Origin: Bifidobacterium callitrichos DSM 23973
GTDB lineage: Bacteria > Actinomycetota > Actinomycetes > Actinomycetales > Bifidobacteriaceae
Direction of reading: 5' to 3'
Assembly: GCF_000741175.1 (NCBI RefSeq)
Contig: NZ_JGYS01000022.1
Coordinates: 62,001 to 126,000, forward strand
Length of the DNA: 64,000 nt
Part shown: positions 37,838-45,653 of the stretch, piece after piece
How the letters are laid out: each line of letters starts with the position of its first letter
Position numbering within the stretch: position 1 is the first letter of the stretch
The notes under the pieces: generated by a model
Told to the model about the DNA's origin: nothing
What the model saw: the letters and a program-made list of their open reading frames with translations, nothing else
Database searches by the model: none
Program-made: the position numbers and the translations under genes

Positions 37838-39376
37838 TTACATCAGAGATGACAGTGCGGGATAGAGCTTCAGAAACTTGGGGTAGAGCTTGCCGTATAC
37901 GGCTGCTGCGGCCGGGTCGGGGGTGTAGGGCGTGCTTTGGATCGCGTCGGTGAGGATCCGCGGGTTCTGGAATACGAGGGAGGCCAGAGCGACCGCGGGG
38001 AGGATGTCGGCGTTGGTGAAGACCTTGATGTCGTGCGCGAGCACGTCGGCCATGATCTGGCACCATGCGGGTTCGCGGGCGCCGCCGCCGATCAGGGAGA
38101 TCTCCTCCGGCGCCGCATCGAAGCTCTCCATGCCCTGACGGATCGAGAAGGCGACGCCCTCAAGCGCCGCCCGGACGAGATCGGCGCGCGTGGTGTCCGG
38201 CGAAATACCCACGTACGCGCCGCGGATCGACGGGTTCATGACCGGGAAGCGCTCCCCCACGAGGTACGGCAGGCACAGGACGCCGTTCGCGCCGGGCCGG
38301 GATTGTTCGATGAGGTCGTGTGCCGCGGCGTAGTCGGACGTCTCGGGGTTTGCGGAGGTGACGCCGGCGAGCGCTCTTGTCACCCACTTGTGCACGTCGC
38401 CGGCGTTGAGGAACGGGACGGCGTTGACGAATCCCGGGGCCACACCGAACGCGAGGTTCGCCGCGCCCGGCTTGTCGACGAACGGCTCGGGCGAGACGGT
38501 CGCGATCCAGCCGGACGTGCCGAGGTTGATGTTGTAGCGTCCCGGACGGTCGACGCCGCTGGCGAACGTGGTGGCGCCGGCGTCGCCGATGCCGGCGAAC
38601 ACCGGGGTGCCAACTGCGAACCCGGTCAGGGCGGCGGCTTCCGGCATCACCTCGCCGACAACGTCCTGCGGGCGATGCAGTTCGGGTAGGATCCTCCGTT
38701 CGATTTCGCTCGTCTTGAGCAGTCCCGCATCCCACTCGCCGGAGCGGATGTCCATCGCGCCGGCGGTCGAGCATGCGGCGACGTCGCCGACGCAACGGCC
38801 CGCGAGCCGCGCGATGAGATAGTCCTTCGAACTGATGAGCACGTGGGCGGTGCGGGCGAAGAGCTCCGGCTCGTGCGCGCGCATCCACATGAGCTTCGGC
38901 AGCGGCAGGCAGCCCTCGAGACGGTTGCCGACCACGTCGAGGAATCGCTGGGACCCGTAGCGTTCCGCGAGTTCGATGGCTTCCTTCTCCGCCCGGCCGT
39001 CGGAGTAGAGGATGGCGTTGCGCACCGGATTGAGGTCGCGGTCCAATGCGATCACATCCTGCATCTGCCCGCTGAAGATGAGTCCGGCGATGCGATCTTT
39101 GCCACCCGAATGGAAACCGGGCTCGTTCTCGGCCGCGTCGGCGAGCATCCGCCGGCTCACCGCGACGAACGCGTGCCACCACTGGTTTGGATCCTGCTCA
39201 CGGTATTCGCCGTGAGGCCCCGCGATGATCAGGTCCAGATCCTCGCTCGCACTCGCCACGATGCGGCCGTCTTCCGCGACCAGCGCGCCCTTCAACGCCG
39301 TGGTCCCCGAATCGAACGTCGCCGCGTAGCGCGGCGGTTCCCCACATGCCATTCGCTCTTCATCCCGCATATCCAT
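37838..39376 (-). CDS. FGGY-family carbohydrate kinase
   Basis: ATP-dependent sugar kinase of 512 residues, nearest in layout to xylulokinase/gluconokinase-like members. The N-terminal actin-like domain opens with ATFDSGTTALKGALV (phosphate-1); FSGQMQDVIALD contains the conserved Gln-Met-Gln/Asp near the substrate; GIGDAGATTFASGV has the catalytic Asp; NLGTSGWIATVSP is phosphate-2 and LIGGGAREPAWCQIMADVL the adenosine motif. Start 39376 (MDMRDEE) lies 7 nt after TACGAT. The substrate is not deducible; there is no linked transporter or isomerase. Confidence 0.85.
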   Translation of the reverse strand: MDMRDEERMACGEPPRYAATFDSGTTALKGALVAEDGRIVASASEDLDLIIAGPHGEYREQDPNQWWHAFVAVSRRMLADAAENEPGFHSGGKDRIAGLIFSGQMQDVIALDRDLNPVRNAILYSDGRAEKEAIELAERYGSQRFLDVVGNRLEGCLPLPKLMWMRAHEPELFARTAHVLISSKDYLIARLAGRCVGDVAACSTAGAMDIRSGEWDAGLLKTSEIERRILPELHRPQDVVGEVMPEAAALTGFAVGTPVFAGIGDAGATTFASGVDRPGRYNINLGTSGWIATVSPEPFVDKPGAANLAFGVAPGFVNAVPFLNAGDVHKWVTRALAGVTSANPETSDYAAAHDLIEQSRPGANGVLCLPYLVGERFPVMNPSIRGAYVGISPDTTRADLVRAALEGVAFSIRQGMESFDAAPEEISLIGGGAREPAWCQIMADVLAHDIKVFTNADILPAVALASLVFQNPRILTDAIQSTPYTPDPAAAAVYGKLYPKFLKLYPALSSLM

Positions 39377-39383
39377 GCCGCCC

Positions 39384-39389
39384 ATCGTA
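39384..39389 (-). promoter_or_regulatory. -10 hexamer of a probable leaderless promoter (FGGY kinase)
   Basis: Reverse-strand TACGAT, the 7-nt GGGCGGC, then ATG at 39376. Confidence 0.5.
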
Positions 39390-39421
39390 GTCAGTAGTCA
39401 CCATCCGATCGCACGTCGACG

Positions 39422-39982
39422 TCAGAACGTCAATCGCATCTGATGCCAGACGACGCCTCCGTGCGTGGAGCCGCTGATCCCCTCGTCCACGTAGCCGAAT
39501 CGTGCGTAGAAGCCGACGAGCCGGTCCTTGCAGGTGAGCACCAGTCCCTTGCGGCCGGCCGCTCGCGCGTCGGCGATGACGCGTCGCATCAGGAGGCTCG
39601 CGTATCCACGATGCCGGTATTCCGGTGCTGTGTCGACCCCGAAGATCATCTGCCACGCGCCTTGGGGGTGGTGCCCGGACGGGTCGTCGTACATGTCGTC
39701 GGTCAGATCCGCGCGGTCCGTGGCGAACCCGTTGATGAACGCGACGATGCGTTCGTCGGCGGCATCCGCCGGACCATCATTGCGGCACAGCAGCCAGAAG
39801 CACTCCGGATATGCCGCAATCCGTCTGCGGATCGTCTCCCCGTCGGCGGCCTCCGCCGGCGGGAAGCACAGCGTCTCCACGGCCGCGATCGCGTCGACGT
39901 CCGATGCGGTCGCATGCCGGATCGTCAATCCCGACGTCGTCAAGGCGTTCGTATTCCCATTTCCGCTACCCATCTGATCCAT
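39422..39982 (-). CDS. GNAT-family N-acetyltransferase
   Basis: A 186-residue acetyl-CoA-dependent acyltransferase. LTIRHATASDVDAIAAVE (strand 1/helix 1, residues 19-36), MIFGVDTAPEYRHRGYASLL with the pyrophosphate-binding RHRGYA (motif A, about 125) and GKGLVLTCKDRLVGFYARFGY (motif B, with the Tyr general acid) are present. The form resembles small-molecule acetyltransferases rather than ribosomal RimI. GATAAT stands 7 nt before ATG 39982. Substrate unknown. Confidence 0.86.
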   Translation of the reverse strand: MDQMGSGNGNTNALTTSGLTIRHATASDVDAIAAVETLCFPPAEAADGETIRRRIAAYPECFWLLCRNDGPADAADERIVAFINGFATDRADLTDDMYDDPSGHHPQGAWQMIFGVDTAPEYRHRGYASLLMRRVIADARAAGRKGLVLTCKDRLVGFYARFGYVDEGISGSTHGGVVWHQMRLTF

Positions 39983-39989
39983 GCCCCCA

Positions 39990-39995
39990 ATTATC
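39990..39995 (-). promoter_or_regulatory. -10 hexamer of a probable leaderless promoter (GNAT)
   Basis: Reverse-strand GATAAT, the 7-nt TGGGGGC, then ATG at 39982. Confidence 0.45.
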
Positions 39996-40077
39996 CGTCC
40001 GGGCGTATGAGGTGATACGCGCCCCGACCGTACAATGGCCGGTGAAGGGAAAACACCATTGCCACGAAGGGAGCATC

Positions 40078-40905
40078 ATGGCGATTCAATCGACGATCAC
40101 GCTGAACAACGGAACGGTCATCCCGCAGGTGGGACTGGGCGTGTTCCGGACGCCGGACGGCGACACCACGGTCAACGCGGTCACTGCGGCGCTCGAGGCC
40201 GGGTACCGCCACATCGACACGGCGATGATCTACCGCAACGAGGCGTCCGTGGGCGAGGGCATCCGCCGTTCCGGCGTGCCTCGCGACGACATCTTCGTGA
40301 CGACGAAGCTGTGGAACGACGACATCCGCGCCCGCCGCGGACAGGACGCGTTCGAGGAGAGCCTCGAGCGTCTCGGCCTCGACTACGTGAACCTGTACCT
40401 GATCCACTGGCCGGCCGACGGCTGGCAGCAGGCGTGGGACGACCTGCAGGCGATCTACGCGTCCGGCCGCGCGAAGGCGATCGGCGTGAGCAACTTCCAG
40501 CGGCATCACTTGGAGGAGCTGCTCGCGAATTCGGACGTGAAGCCGGCGGTCGACCAGATCGAATCCTCACCGCAGTTCGCCAATCAGGAGCTCATCGACT
40601 TCGCGCACGCGCAGGGCATCGACGTGGAGGCGTGGAGTCCGCTCGGCGGCACCGGCGGCACGCTGCTCGCCGACCCGCGTCTGTCCGAGATCGGCGCGAA
40701 GTACGGCAAGTCGGCCGCGCAGGTCGTGATCCGCTGGCACATCCAGCGCGGCGTCATCGTCCTGCCGAAGTCCACGCACGCCGATCGCATCCGTCAGAAC
40801 CTCGACGTCTTCGACTTCCAGCTGTCCGACGCCGACATGGCCGCCGTCAACGCGATCGACACCGGCCGCCGCAACGGCGCCGACCCGGACGACTTCGACT
40901 TCTGA
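40078..40905 (+). CDS. Aldo/keto reductase
   Basis: NADPH-dependent carbonyl reductase, 275 residues, of the AKR5-like 2,5-diketo-gluconate reductase group. The catalytic tetrad is visible: Asp and Tyr in HIDTAMIYRNE (about 45-52), Lys in VTTKLWND (about 77) and His in YLIHWPADG (about 110). The cofactor loop VLPKSTHADRIRQNL gives NADPH preference. AAGGGAG stands before the ATG. A hairpin element (copy 3) begins 48 nt downstream. Confidence 0.92.
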   Translation: MAIQSTITLNNGTVIPQVGLGVFRTPDGDTTVNAVTAALEAGYRHIDTAMIYRNEASVGEGIRRSGVPRDDIFVTTKLWNDDIRARRGQDAFEESLERLGLDYVNLYLIHWPADGWQQAWDDLQAIYASGRAKAIGVSNFQRHHLEELLANSDVKPAVDQIESSPQFANQELIDFAHAQGIDVEAWSPLGGTGGTLLADPRLSEIGAKYGKSAAQVVIRWHIQRGVIVLPKSTHADRIRQNLDVFDFQLSDADMAAVNAIDTGRRNGADPDDFDF

Positions 40906-40953
40906 CTGGCGATAGCCTGCCGGCACTTTCGTTCCGCCTGTCCAGCGTTGACC

Positions 40954-41040
40954 GCGGGGGATGACGGTACGCTGATCTGGACACGCTCAAGGCCGCTCGA
41001 CCAAGCCTACGGTCTCGATCAGCGTACCGTCATCCCCCGC
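40954..41040 (+). repeat. Hairpin element with conserved 29-nt loop, copy 3
   Basis: Left arm 40954-40982, loop 40983-41011, right arm 41012-41040, again 29+29+29 nt. The arms match at 27 of 29 positions. The loop differs from copies 1 and 2 by one base (GACC for GGCC). It lies between convergent genes (aldo/keto reductase and the island's small membrane protein). Confidence 0.94.
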
Positions 41041-41125
41041 TCCATGTTGGTTTAGCTGTGGTTTCGTTGCGGCTTCGTCATCACTCCAATGACAAAGAAA
41101 CCCACTAGTCGATATCTGTGCCTTG

Positions 41126-41548
41126 TCAGAACAATCCTGCTCCTCCAGACTGAACCAACGAAGCGTATATTCCGAGTTCCGACTGGTCAAGGATCTTCAT
41201 GATGGCGTTTCGCTCGTCCTCATCTCGGTACGTGATCTCCAGATAGCCTTCATCTTGCGATGCCGTGGGACAATCGGCATGTTTGACGGTGATCGAGACG
41301 CCTTTCCCAACGGCTTTGATCGAATCGATGGTAGATCGATGCGTATCATAGGCATCCTGCGTCGATTGATACGACGTGAGGTCATCGCATGGTAGTCCCG
41401 CGCTGCCTCTTCTCATCGGGATGACGCCCGTCAGGATTAGACCGACCGCGATCGCCGCGGCTACGACGAAAGCGACGGCTGCGTATACCACTTTCCGACC
41501 GAGACTTGTCTTACGGTTGGCCTTTGTCGAATTGTCCGCGTACTTCAT
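41126..41548 (-). CDS. Small membrane-anchored protein of the bacteriocin locus
   Basis: A 140-residue protein, not assigned to a family. A basic N-terminus (KANRKTSLGRK) is followed by one transmembrane helix (about 19-42) and an outward-facing domain of about 95 residues with two cysteines (GLPCDDL, HADCPTA) that could form a disulfide. Its ATG overlaps the TGA of the ABC ATPase gene (ATGA), so the two are translationally coupled. By position it could be an immunity or accessory component of the lactococcin-972-like system; that is inference only. Confidence 0.8.
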   Translation of the reverse strand: MKYADNSTKANRKTSLGRKVVYAAVAFVVAAAIAVGLILTGVIPMRRGSAGLPCDDLTSYQSTQDAYDTHRSTIDSIKAVGKGVSITVKHADCPTASQDEGYLEITYRDEDERNAIMKILDQSELGIYASLVQSGGAGLF

Positions 41549-42285
41549 TGAGGCTCCTTATGTGTTTTTGCGACATTCGCACTGTAAGTGACGGATCGTT
41601 CGTCGGATGCCTCTGTTGCAGTATCGCCCAAACTCGCGTTGCTGTGATTGCCCACCGGATAATTCCAGTCGCATGAAGACATCAGAACAGGGTCATGAGT
41701 GGCGATAATTACGGTCGTTCCCTCGCCGGCCCGGCGTCGCAGTAGATCGATGACGATCTGACGATTGTGCGCGTCGAGTGATGCAGTGGGCTCGTCCGCG
41801 AAGATCACCGATGCATTCTTGTATATCGCGCGCGCAATACCGAGGCGCTGCTTCTCCCCTCCGCTGAGGTGGGATGCAGGTTCCTGGATTCGCTTCGCCA
41901 AACCTGTTGCTCTGAGCGCCTCATGGATTCGTCTACGGTCTCCCCCGGCACGCTGACCGAATGGGCCGAGTTGCATGGATACGTTGAACTCCACGCTTTC
42001 CTCGTCCATGATGCCGTAATCCTGGAGGATGAACGAGGCCGTATCGTGCCAGAATCGTCTGCGTCTGCCGGACGACGCATACGTGACATCCTCATGGTCG
42101 ATGATCAGCCGCCCGTCATCGGATTGTTGCAGAAGTCCAAGAGTGTGCAGCAGCGTGGTCTTCCCGCATCCGCTGGGTCCGGTGAGGGCGATCATGCCAC
42201 TTTCCGGAATATGCAGATTGATGTGCTCAAGAATTGTCCGTCCGGCGATGTGCACCGTCAGATTGTCACATTCTATGGTGGTCAT
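41545..42285 (-). CDS. ABC transporter ATPase of the bacteriocin locus
   Basis: A 246-residue ATPase of the MacB/LolD-like group. Walker A GPSGCGKTT (about 38), Q-loop ILQDYGIMDE, signature LSGGEKQR (about 140), Walker B VIFADEPTASLD and IIATHDPV. The start is ATG 42285 with AAAGGAAG upstream. It is expected to pair with the DUF1430 membrane protein encoded just upstream (45-nt gap) as in lactococcin-972 loci, where the pair is linked to immunity or export. The C-terminal 40 residues after the switch region have no family match. Confidence 0.88.
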   Translation of the reverse strand: MTTIECDNLTVHIAGRTILEHINLHIPESGMIALTGPSGCGKTTLLHTLGLLQQSDDGRLIIDHEDVTYASSGRRRRFWHDTASFILQDYGIMDEESVEFNVSMQLGPFGQRAGGDRRRIHEALRATGLAKRIQEPASHLSGGEKQRLGIARAIYKNASVIFADEPTASLDAHNRQIVIDLLRRRAGEGTTVIIATHDPVLMSSCDWNYPVGNHSNASLGDTATEASDERSVTYSANVAKTHKEPQ

Positions 42286-42330
42286 GAGCTTCCTTTCCAT
42301 GGCGTGTTCAAAATATCCACGCAAAAACGG

Positions 42331-44286
42331 TTACAGAGTGCGGGTGTTGACGGCCTTGAACATACGCCGCACGGACAGGATGTGGGACAGAGCCGAGACG
42401 AGGATCGCCAGTATCGTCAATGCGCCGGTTGCCAATGCCGCCGTGGCGCCCGTCGAATGGAGCGCGATCATGGTGATGACGGCTCCCGCCGCCAACGCCG
42501 CGCCGCTTTCCGCCAGTATCGTGAATTCCGCCAAGCGACCGGCGAGGATACCGTTCAACATGAGCGGGTAGTCGTGTCTGGCACGTAGTGCGGCGCGCAC
42601 CATCGCATGCACCATGACCGTCAGTGCGAACGAGACGATGAGCATGACGAACGCCGCGGCCTGCAGCCAGGCGAAATACGTGGAGAACTGGCTCTGCAGG
42701 ATCTGTTCCTCGGCGACATAGCGTACCTGAGCCCGTTGCGCTAATCCGGCACGCTGCAATCTGGATCGCACGTCCTGTAATCCCGTCATCACAATGTTGC
42801 GGGTGGTTGCCGCCGGCACCAGAAATCCGGAGTCGGAGAATCCTGAATAATCGTCAAGGACGATGAGCGTCAGTCGTTTCGGGAAGAGCATGGTGTCCGA
42901 GCCTCCTTGAAGCACCGGTATCGTGTCGCCATCGATGATGTAGTATCTGGCCTGCCTGATCATGTCCTCACCGTGGCGTGAATCCGATGCCCATCCCGGC
43001 AGCTGGGAGACGACATCCTTCGCCTCCGTCGACAGGCGGTCCTGCGAGACACGTATGGCATGTTTCATATGTTTCGGATCGACCCGCACCAGATCAAGCC
43101 AATCTTCCGTGACCAAGGCCACCGGATCGGTACCGGTCTCCCCGGTCGTTTCCGGGGTGAACGTATAGGAGAGGGCCCCCTTCCCCTCACTTTCCATGGC
43201 GCGTAACACGTTCGCGACCTTGGCATCCAGTCGCGGATCGTCATTGTAGGACAGGGCTATCGAAACTTGATCGGACAGACGTTCCCACACGCGCTGCTCG
43301 CGTGCCGACGAATCGGCTGACGCCATGGCGGACATCGCAGGCGCGGTTACCGCCAGTACCGCCACGAACACAACCGACTTCATCGCGAGAGCCGACCGTC
43401 GCAGACCGATGTTGCCGGATGCGCGACGCATGATCATCACGGCCGAAGGCCATGAAACCGCGCCCACGATCAGCATCGCCACGAACAGTCCGGACAACAT
43501 CACGCCCTCGAGCACCAACAACATGCGAAAGAAATATGGTATAAACACGAGCCCCTTGATCACACCAACCGCCGTGACCGCGGTGATGTCGATGCAACTT
43601 GCCGCGCACAGCGACGGCACCAGAACACCCATCATGTCGTCCTTCTGAATGCGCCATGTCGAAACGCCCGCCAACACACGCAATGCCCGCGAACGAACCT
43701 TGGATGCCATCCAGTACAGGACCATCGTCGCTATCAGAGCAAGAGCCGCCGCCATCGACATCATGAAACTCAACTGCGATACCAGCAGACGTATATCATC
43801 ACGTAGCGAATCAGTGCCCCATGTCACCGTCACCCCGTTGCGGTTCAGCCAGTCATGCAGCCCGACATCTGACTGGTCGCCGCGAATCAGGTAGTACTGT
43901 CCGCTGGCGGATGCCGACGATAGACGAGAATCCGACACCACTGTGGAATCCGGCATGTTGCCGAAACGTCTGATGGATGTTCCCACGGGAAGCCGTCCGC
44001 GTGCCGTAGCATCCATCGCGACAAACACCTGCCGTTCCGCGGCATCGCCGTCAAGATCAGGCATGACCTTGACGATGCCGAGCTTGCGCTGATCGCCGAT
44101 GTTGGTGAGTTCCCGCAGCGCCCGAGCGTCATCCATGCCGGATGATTGGAAATCCAGCATCATCGAAACGTTGGCGTGGATTCCTTGTGGCAATGCACGA
44201 TCATGTAGATCACTGGATATGACGGACAGCAATGAAGCGAGCAGGAATACTAACGTGGATACCGCGAAAAACAATCGACGATGCAT
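42331..44286 (-). CDS. Bacteriocin-associated integral membrane protein (DUF1430-like)
   Basis: A 651-residue permease-like protein in FtsX/MacB arrangement: one helix at the N-terminus (MHRRLFFAVSTLVFLLASL), an extracytoplasmic domain (about 30-160), a block of helices (165-330), a second extracytoplasmic domain (about 335-530) and terminal helices (540-640). The family is the membrane component next to lactococcin 972 bacteriocins, thought to give producer immunity with the ABC ATPase. ATG 44286 is used because the first helix starts there; a TTG and a GTG a few codons earlier are alternatives. Identification rests on architecture and context more than on short motifs. Confidence 0.75.
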   Translation of the reverse strand: MHRRLFFAVSTLVFLLASLLSVISSDLHDRALPQGIHANVSMMLDFQSSGMDDARALRELTNIGDQRKLGIVKVMPDLDGDAAERQVFVAMDATARGRLPVGTSIRRFGNMPDSTVVSDSRLSSASASGQYYLIRGDQSDVGLHDWLNRNGVTVTWGTDSLRDDIRLLVSQLSFMMSMAAALALIATMVLYWMASKVRSRALRVLAGVSTWRIQKDDMMGVLVPSLCAASCIDITAVTAVGVIKGLVFIPYFFRMLLVLEGVMLSGLFVAMLIVGAVSWPSAVMIMRRASGNIGLRRSALAMKSVVFVAVLAVTAPAMSAMASADSSAREQRVWERLSDQVSIALSYNDDPRLDAKVANVLRAMESEGKGALSYTFTPETTGETGTDPVALVTEDWLDLVRVDPKHMKHAIRVSQDRLSTEAKDVVSQLPGWASDSRHGEDMIRQARYYIIDGDTIPVLQGGSDTMLFPKRLTLIVLDDYSGFSDSGFLVPAATTRNIVMTGLQDVRSRLQRAGLAQRAQVRYVAEEQILQSQFSTYFAWLQAAAFVMLIVSFALTVMVHAMVRAALRARHDYPLMLNGILAGRLAEFTILAESGAALAAGAVITMIALHSTGATAALATGALTILAILVSALSHILSVRRMFKAVNTRTL

Positions 44287-44363
44287 AAACCACACTCTCA
44301 ATGAAAAAAAGAAAAGCCGATGCCAATCTTGAAAAAAAATGCCACCGACTAACTACATGACAA

Positions 44364-44771
44364 TTAAAGAACGCGGTAGTAATAAGCGTCGTTATTTCCC
44401 CAATAATTCACAGCATACTTCTCTGCAATAGAACGCTTGCCACGAGCGGTATCAATACTGCGAACAGTCGATCCGTTCAATGAAACCGAAGAACCATGAA
44501 CTCGCGTACTATGCGTGTAATACGAACGAATCTTAACATTCCAGAAGCCCCATTCCCAAACTCCCCCTTGGGCAGGATACTGAGTGTGCTTACCCTCAGG
44601 ATTAAGCCACAAAGGCTGAATTTCGTATTCTCCATTCTCCGAAGTAGGAACGATAACATCCAACTCTGCCGCAGATGCAGATGCCACTGGAATAAATGTC
44701 ATCGAAACACACGTCAGCAGTACAACTGCCAACTTTTTAATCCTAGATGCTTTATCCTCAATAATAGACAT
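44364..44771 (-). CDS. Lactococcin 972 family bacteriocin precursor
   Basis: A 135-residue precursor with GGAGG 5 nt before ATG 44771. A Sec signal peptide (basic RIKK, hydrophobic AVVLLTCVSMTFIPV, then ASASAA) predicts cleavage near residue 34. The C-terminal 70 residues match the family pattern of lactococcin 972: QGGVWEWGF, then SYYTHSTRVHGSSVSLNGS with the Tyr-Tyr-His and His-Gly-Ser-Ser-Val spacing, an ARGKRSIAEK block and NNDAYYYRVL at the end. Lactococcin 972 binds lipid II and blocks septum formation. The mature part is about 100 residues, longer than the 66 of the type member. It is lower in GC than the flanking genes, and downstream on the same strand lie the membrane protein and ATPase. 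Confidence 0.85.
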   Translation of the reverse strand: MSIIEDKASRIKKLAVVLLTCVSMTFIPVASASAAELDVIVPTSENGEYEIQPLWLNPEGKHTQYPAQGGVWEWGFWNVKIRSYYTHSTRVHGSSVSLNGSTVRSIDTARGKRSIAEKYAVNYWGNNDAYYYRVL

Positions 44772-44786
44772 AATGTCCTCCAATTT

Positions 44787-44826
44787 ATATCAATACTACA
44801 TATACACAATCCAATTGATATCAATA
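44787..44826. promoter_or_regulatory. Candidate response-regulator operator in the divergent promoter region
   Basis: ATATCAATA occurs at 44787-44795 and 44818-44826, 31 nt apart (about three helical turns). The second copy is part of a perfect 12-bp palindrome ATTGATATCAAT (44814-44825). It lies 16-55 nt upstream of the bacteriocin start, on the face expected for a NarL-type regulator. Confidence 0.45.
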
Positions 44827-44951
44827 GGAACTATGTATTGTAGTGATCTGGATTATTTCCAGAACAATTTCAATGTATCAACACTCAGGCAGAGTGCTCC
44901 ACCCATGTCCCTCCATAAGTGACATAACAGAGTGTCGAAAACAACCAGCCG

Positions 44952-44957
44952 TATCAT
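44952..44957 (+). promoter_or_regulatory. -10 hexamer of a probable leaderless promoter (response regulator)
   Basis: TATCAT ends 6 nt before ATG 44964. Confidence 0.45.
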
Positions 44958-44963
44958 CAAGGT

Positions 44964-45653
44964 ATGAAGCAAGACGGGGAAAAAGTGACGTTGGGGATCG
45001 TGGACAACGATCACCTGACGCTGGCCGCGCTCTCGAGCATACTGCGCGATCTGCCATGGCTGCGCATATTGTGGACCACAGTCTCGGGAGATGATGCGGT
45101 TGACAACTGCCTGAATCCGGGAACGCGACCGCAGGTGGTGCTGGTCGACATGTCCATGGAGGTCACAAGCGGCGCGGAGGTGTGCAGAACGCTGCGTCGC
45201 CGATCGTTACCGGTCGGATTGGTGTGCATGACTTCGTTCGCGTTGGGCAGCTATGCCCGCATCGCCGCCGAGGCTGGAGCTCAGGCATTGATTTCCAAAA
45301 CGGATCTTCGTGGATTAACCAACGCGATTCGGCATGCGTCGGCAGGTCTGGCAGTGCAATGTCCCGTTGACGCTTCAGTCCAATTTCCCGATGTGCAGTC
45401 CGCGACCTCAGCCAATGATGCTGATGCAATGGATTCTCGACATACACACCATGCGGATGAGAATCGACTGTCTGCTCGAGAGATCGAGATCCTGCGCATG
45501 TACTCTGAGGGATTGGAGACCGAGGAGATCGCCCATTCACTATCCTTAAGCAAATTCACCATCGGCACATATGCCAAGCGAGCGATGGCCAAACTGCATG
45601 CACGAAACCGAATCCACGCCATCATTCTGTGCGAGAAACGCGGTCTGTTATGA
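44964..45653 (+). CDS. NarL/FixJ-type response regulator
   Basis: A 229-residue DNA-binding regulator. The receiver domain (residues 8-125) has the acidic pocket D14/D16, the phosphoacceptor D62 in VVLVDMSME and the conserved Lys in LISKTDL. The C-terminal LuxR-type helix-turn-helix is at about 165-225 (RLSAREIEILRMYSEG, then LSLSKFTIGTYAKRAMAKLH). It is divergent from the bacteriocin gene, so it probably controls that operon and perhaps its own. Its stop codon overlaps the kinase start (ATGA). Confidence 0.92.
   Translation: MKQDGEKVTLGIVDNDHLTLAALSSILRDLPWLRILWTTVSGDDAVDNCLNPGTRPQVVLVDMSMEVTSGAEVCRTLRRRSLPVGLVCMTSFALGSYARIAAEAGAQALISKTDLRGLTNAIRHASAGLAVQCPVDASVQFPDVQSATSANDADAMDSRHTHHADENRLSAREIEILRMYSEGLETEEIAHSLSLSKFTIGTYAKRAMAKLHARNRIHAIILCEKRGLL

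Noticed and set aside
40906..41125. Hairpin copy 3 as an ordinary bidirectional terminator
   Set aside because: A 29-bp stem with a 29-nt conserved loop and no T-run on either side is far larger than intrinsic terminators seen elsewhere in the window, so it was kept as a separate element type.
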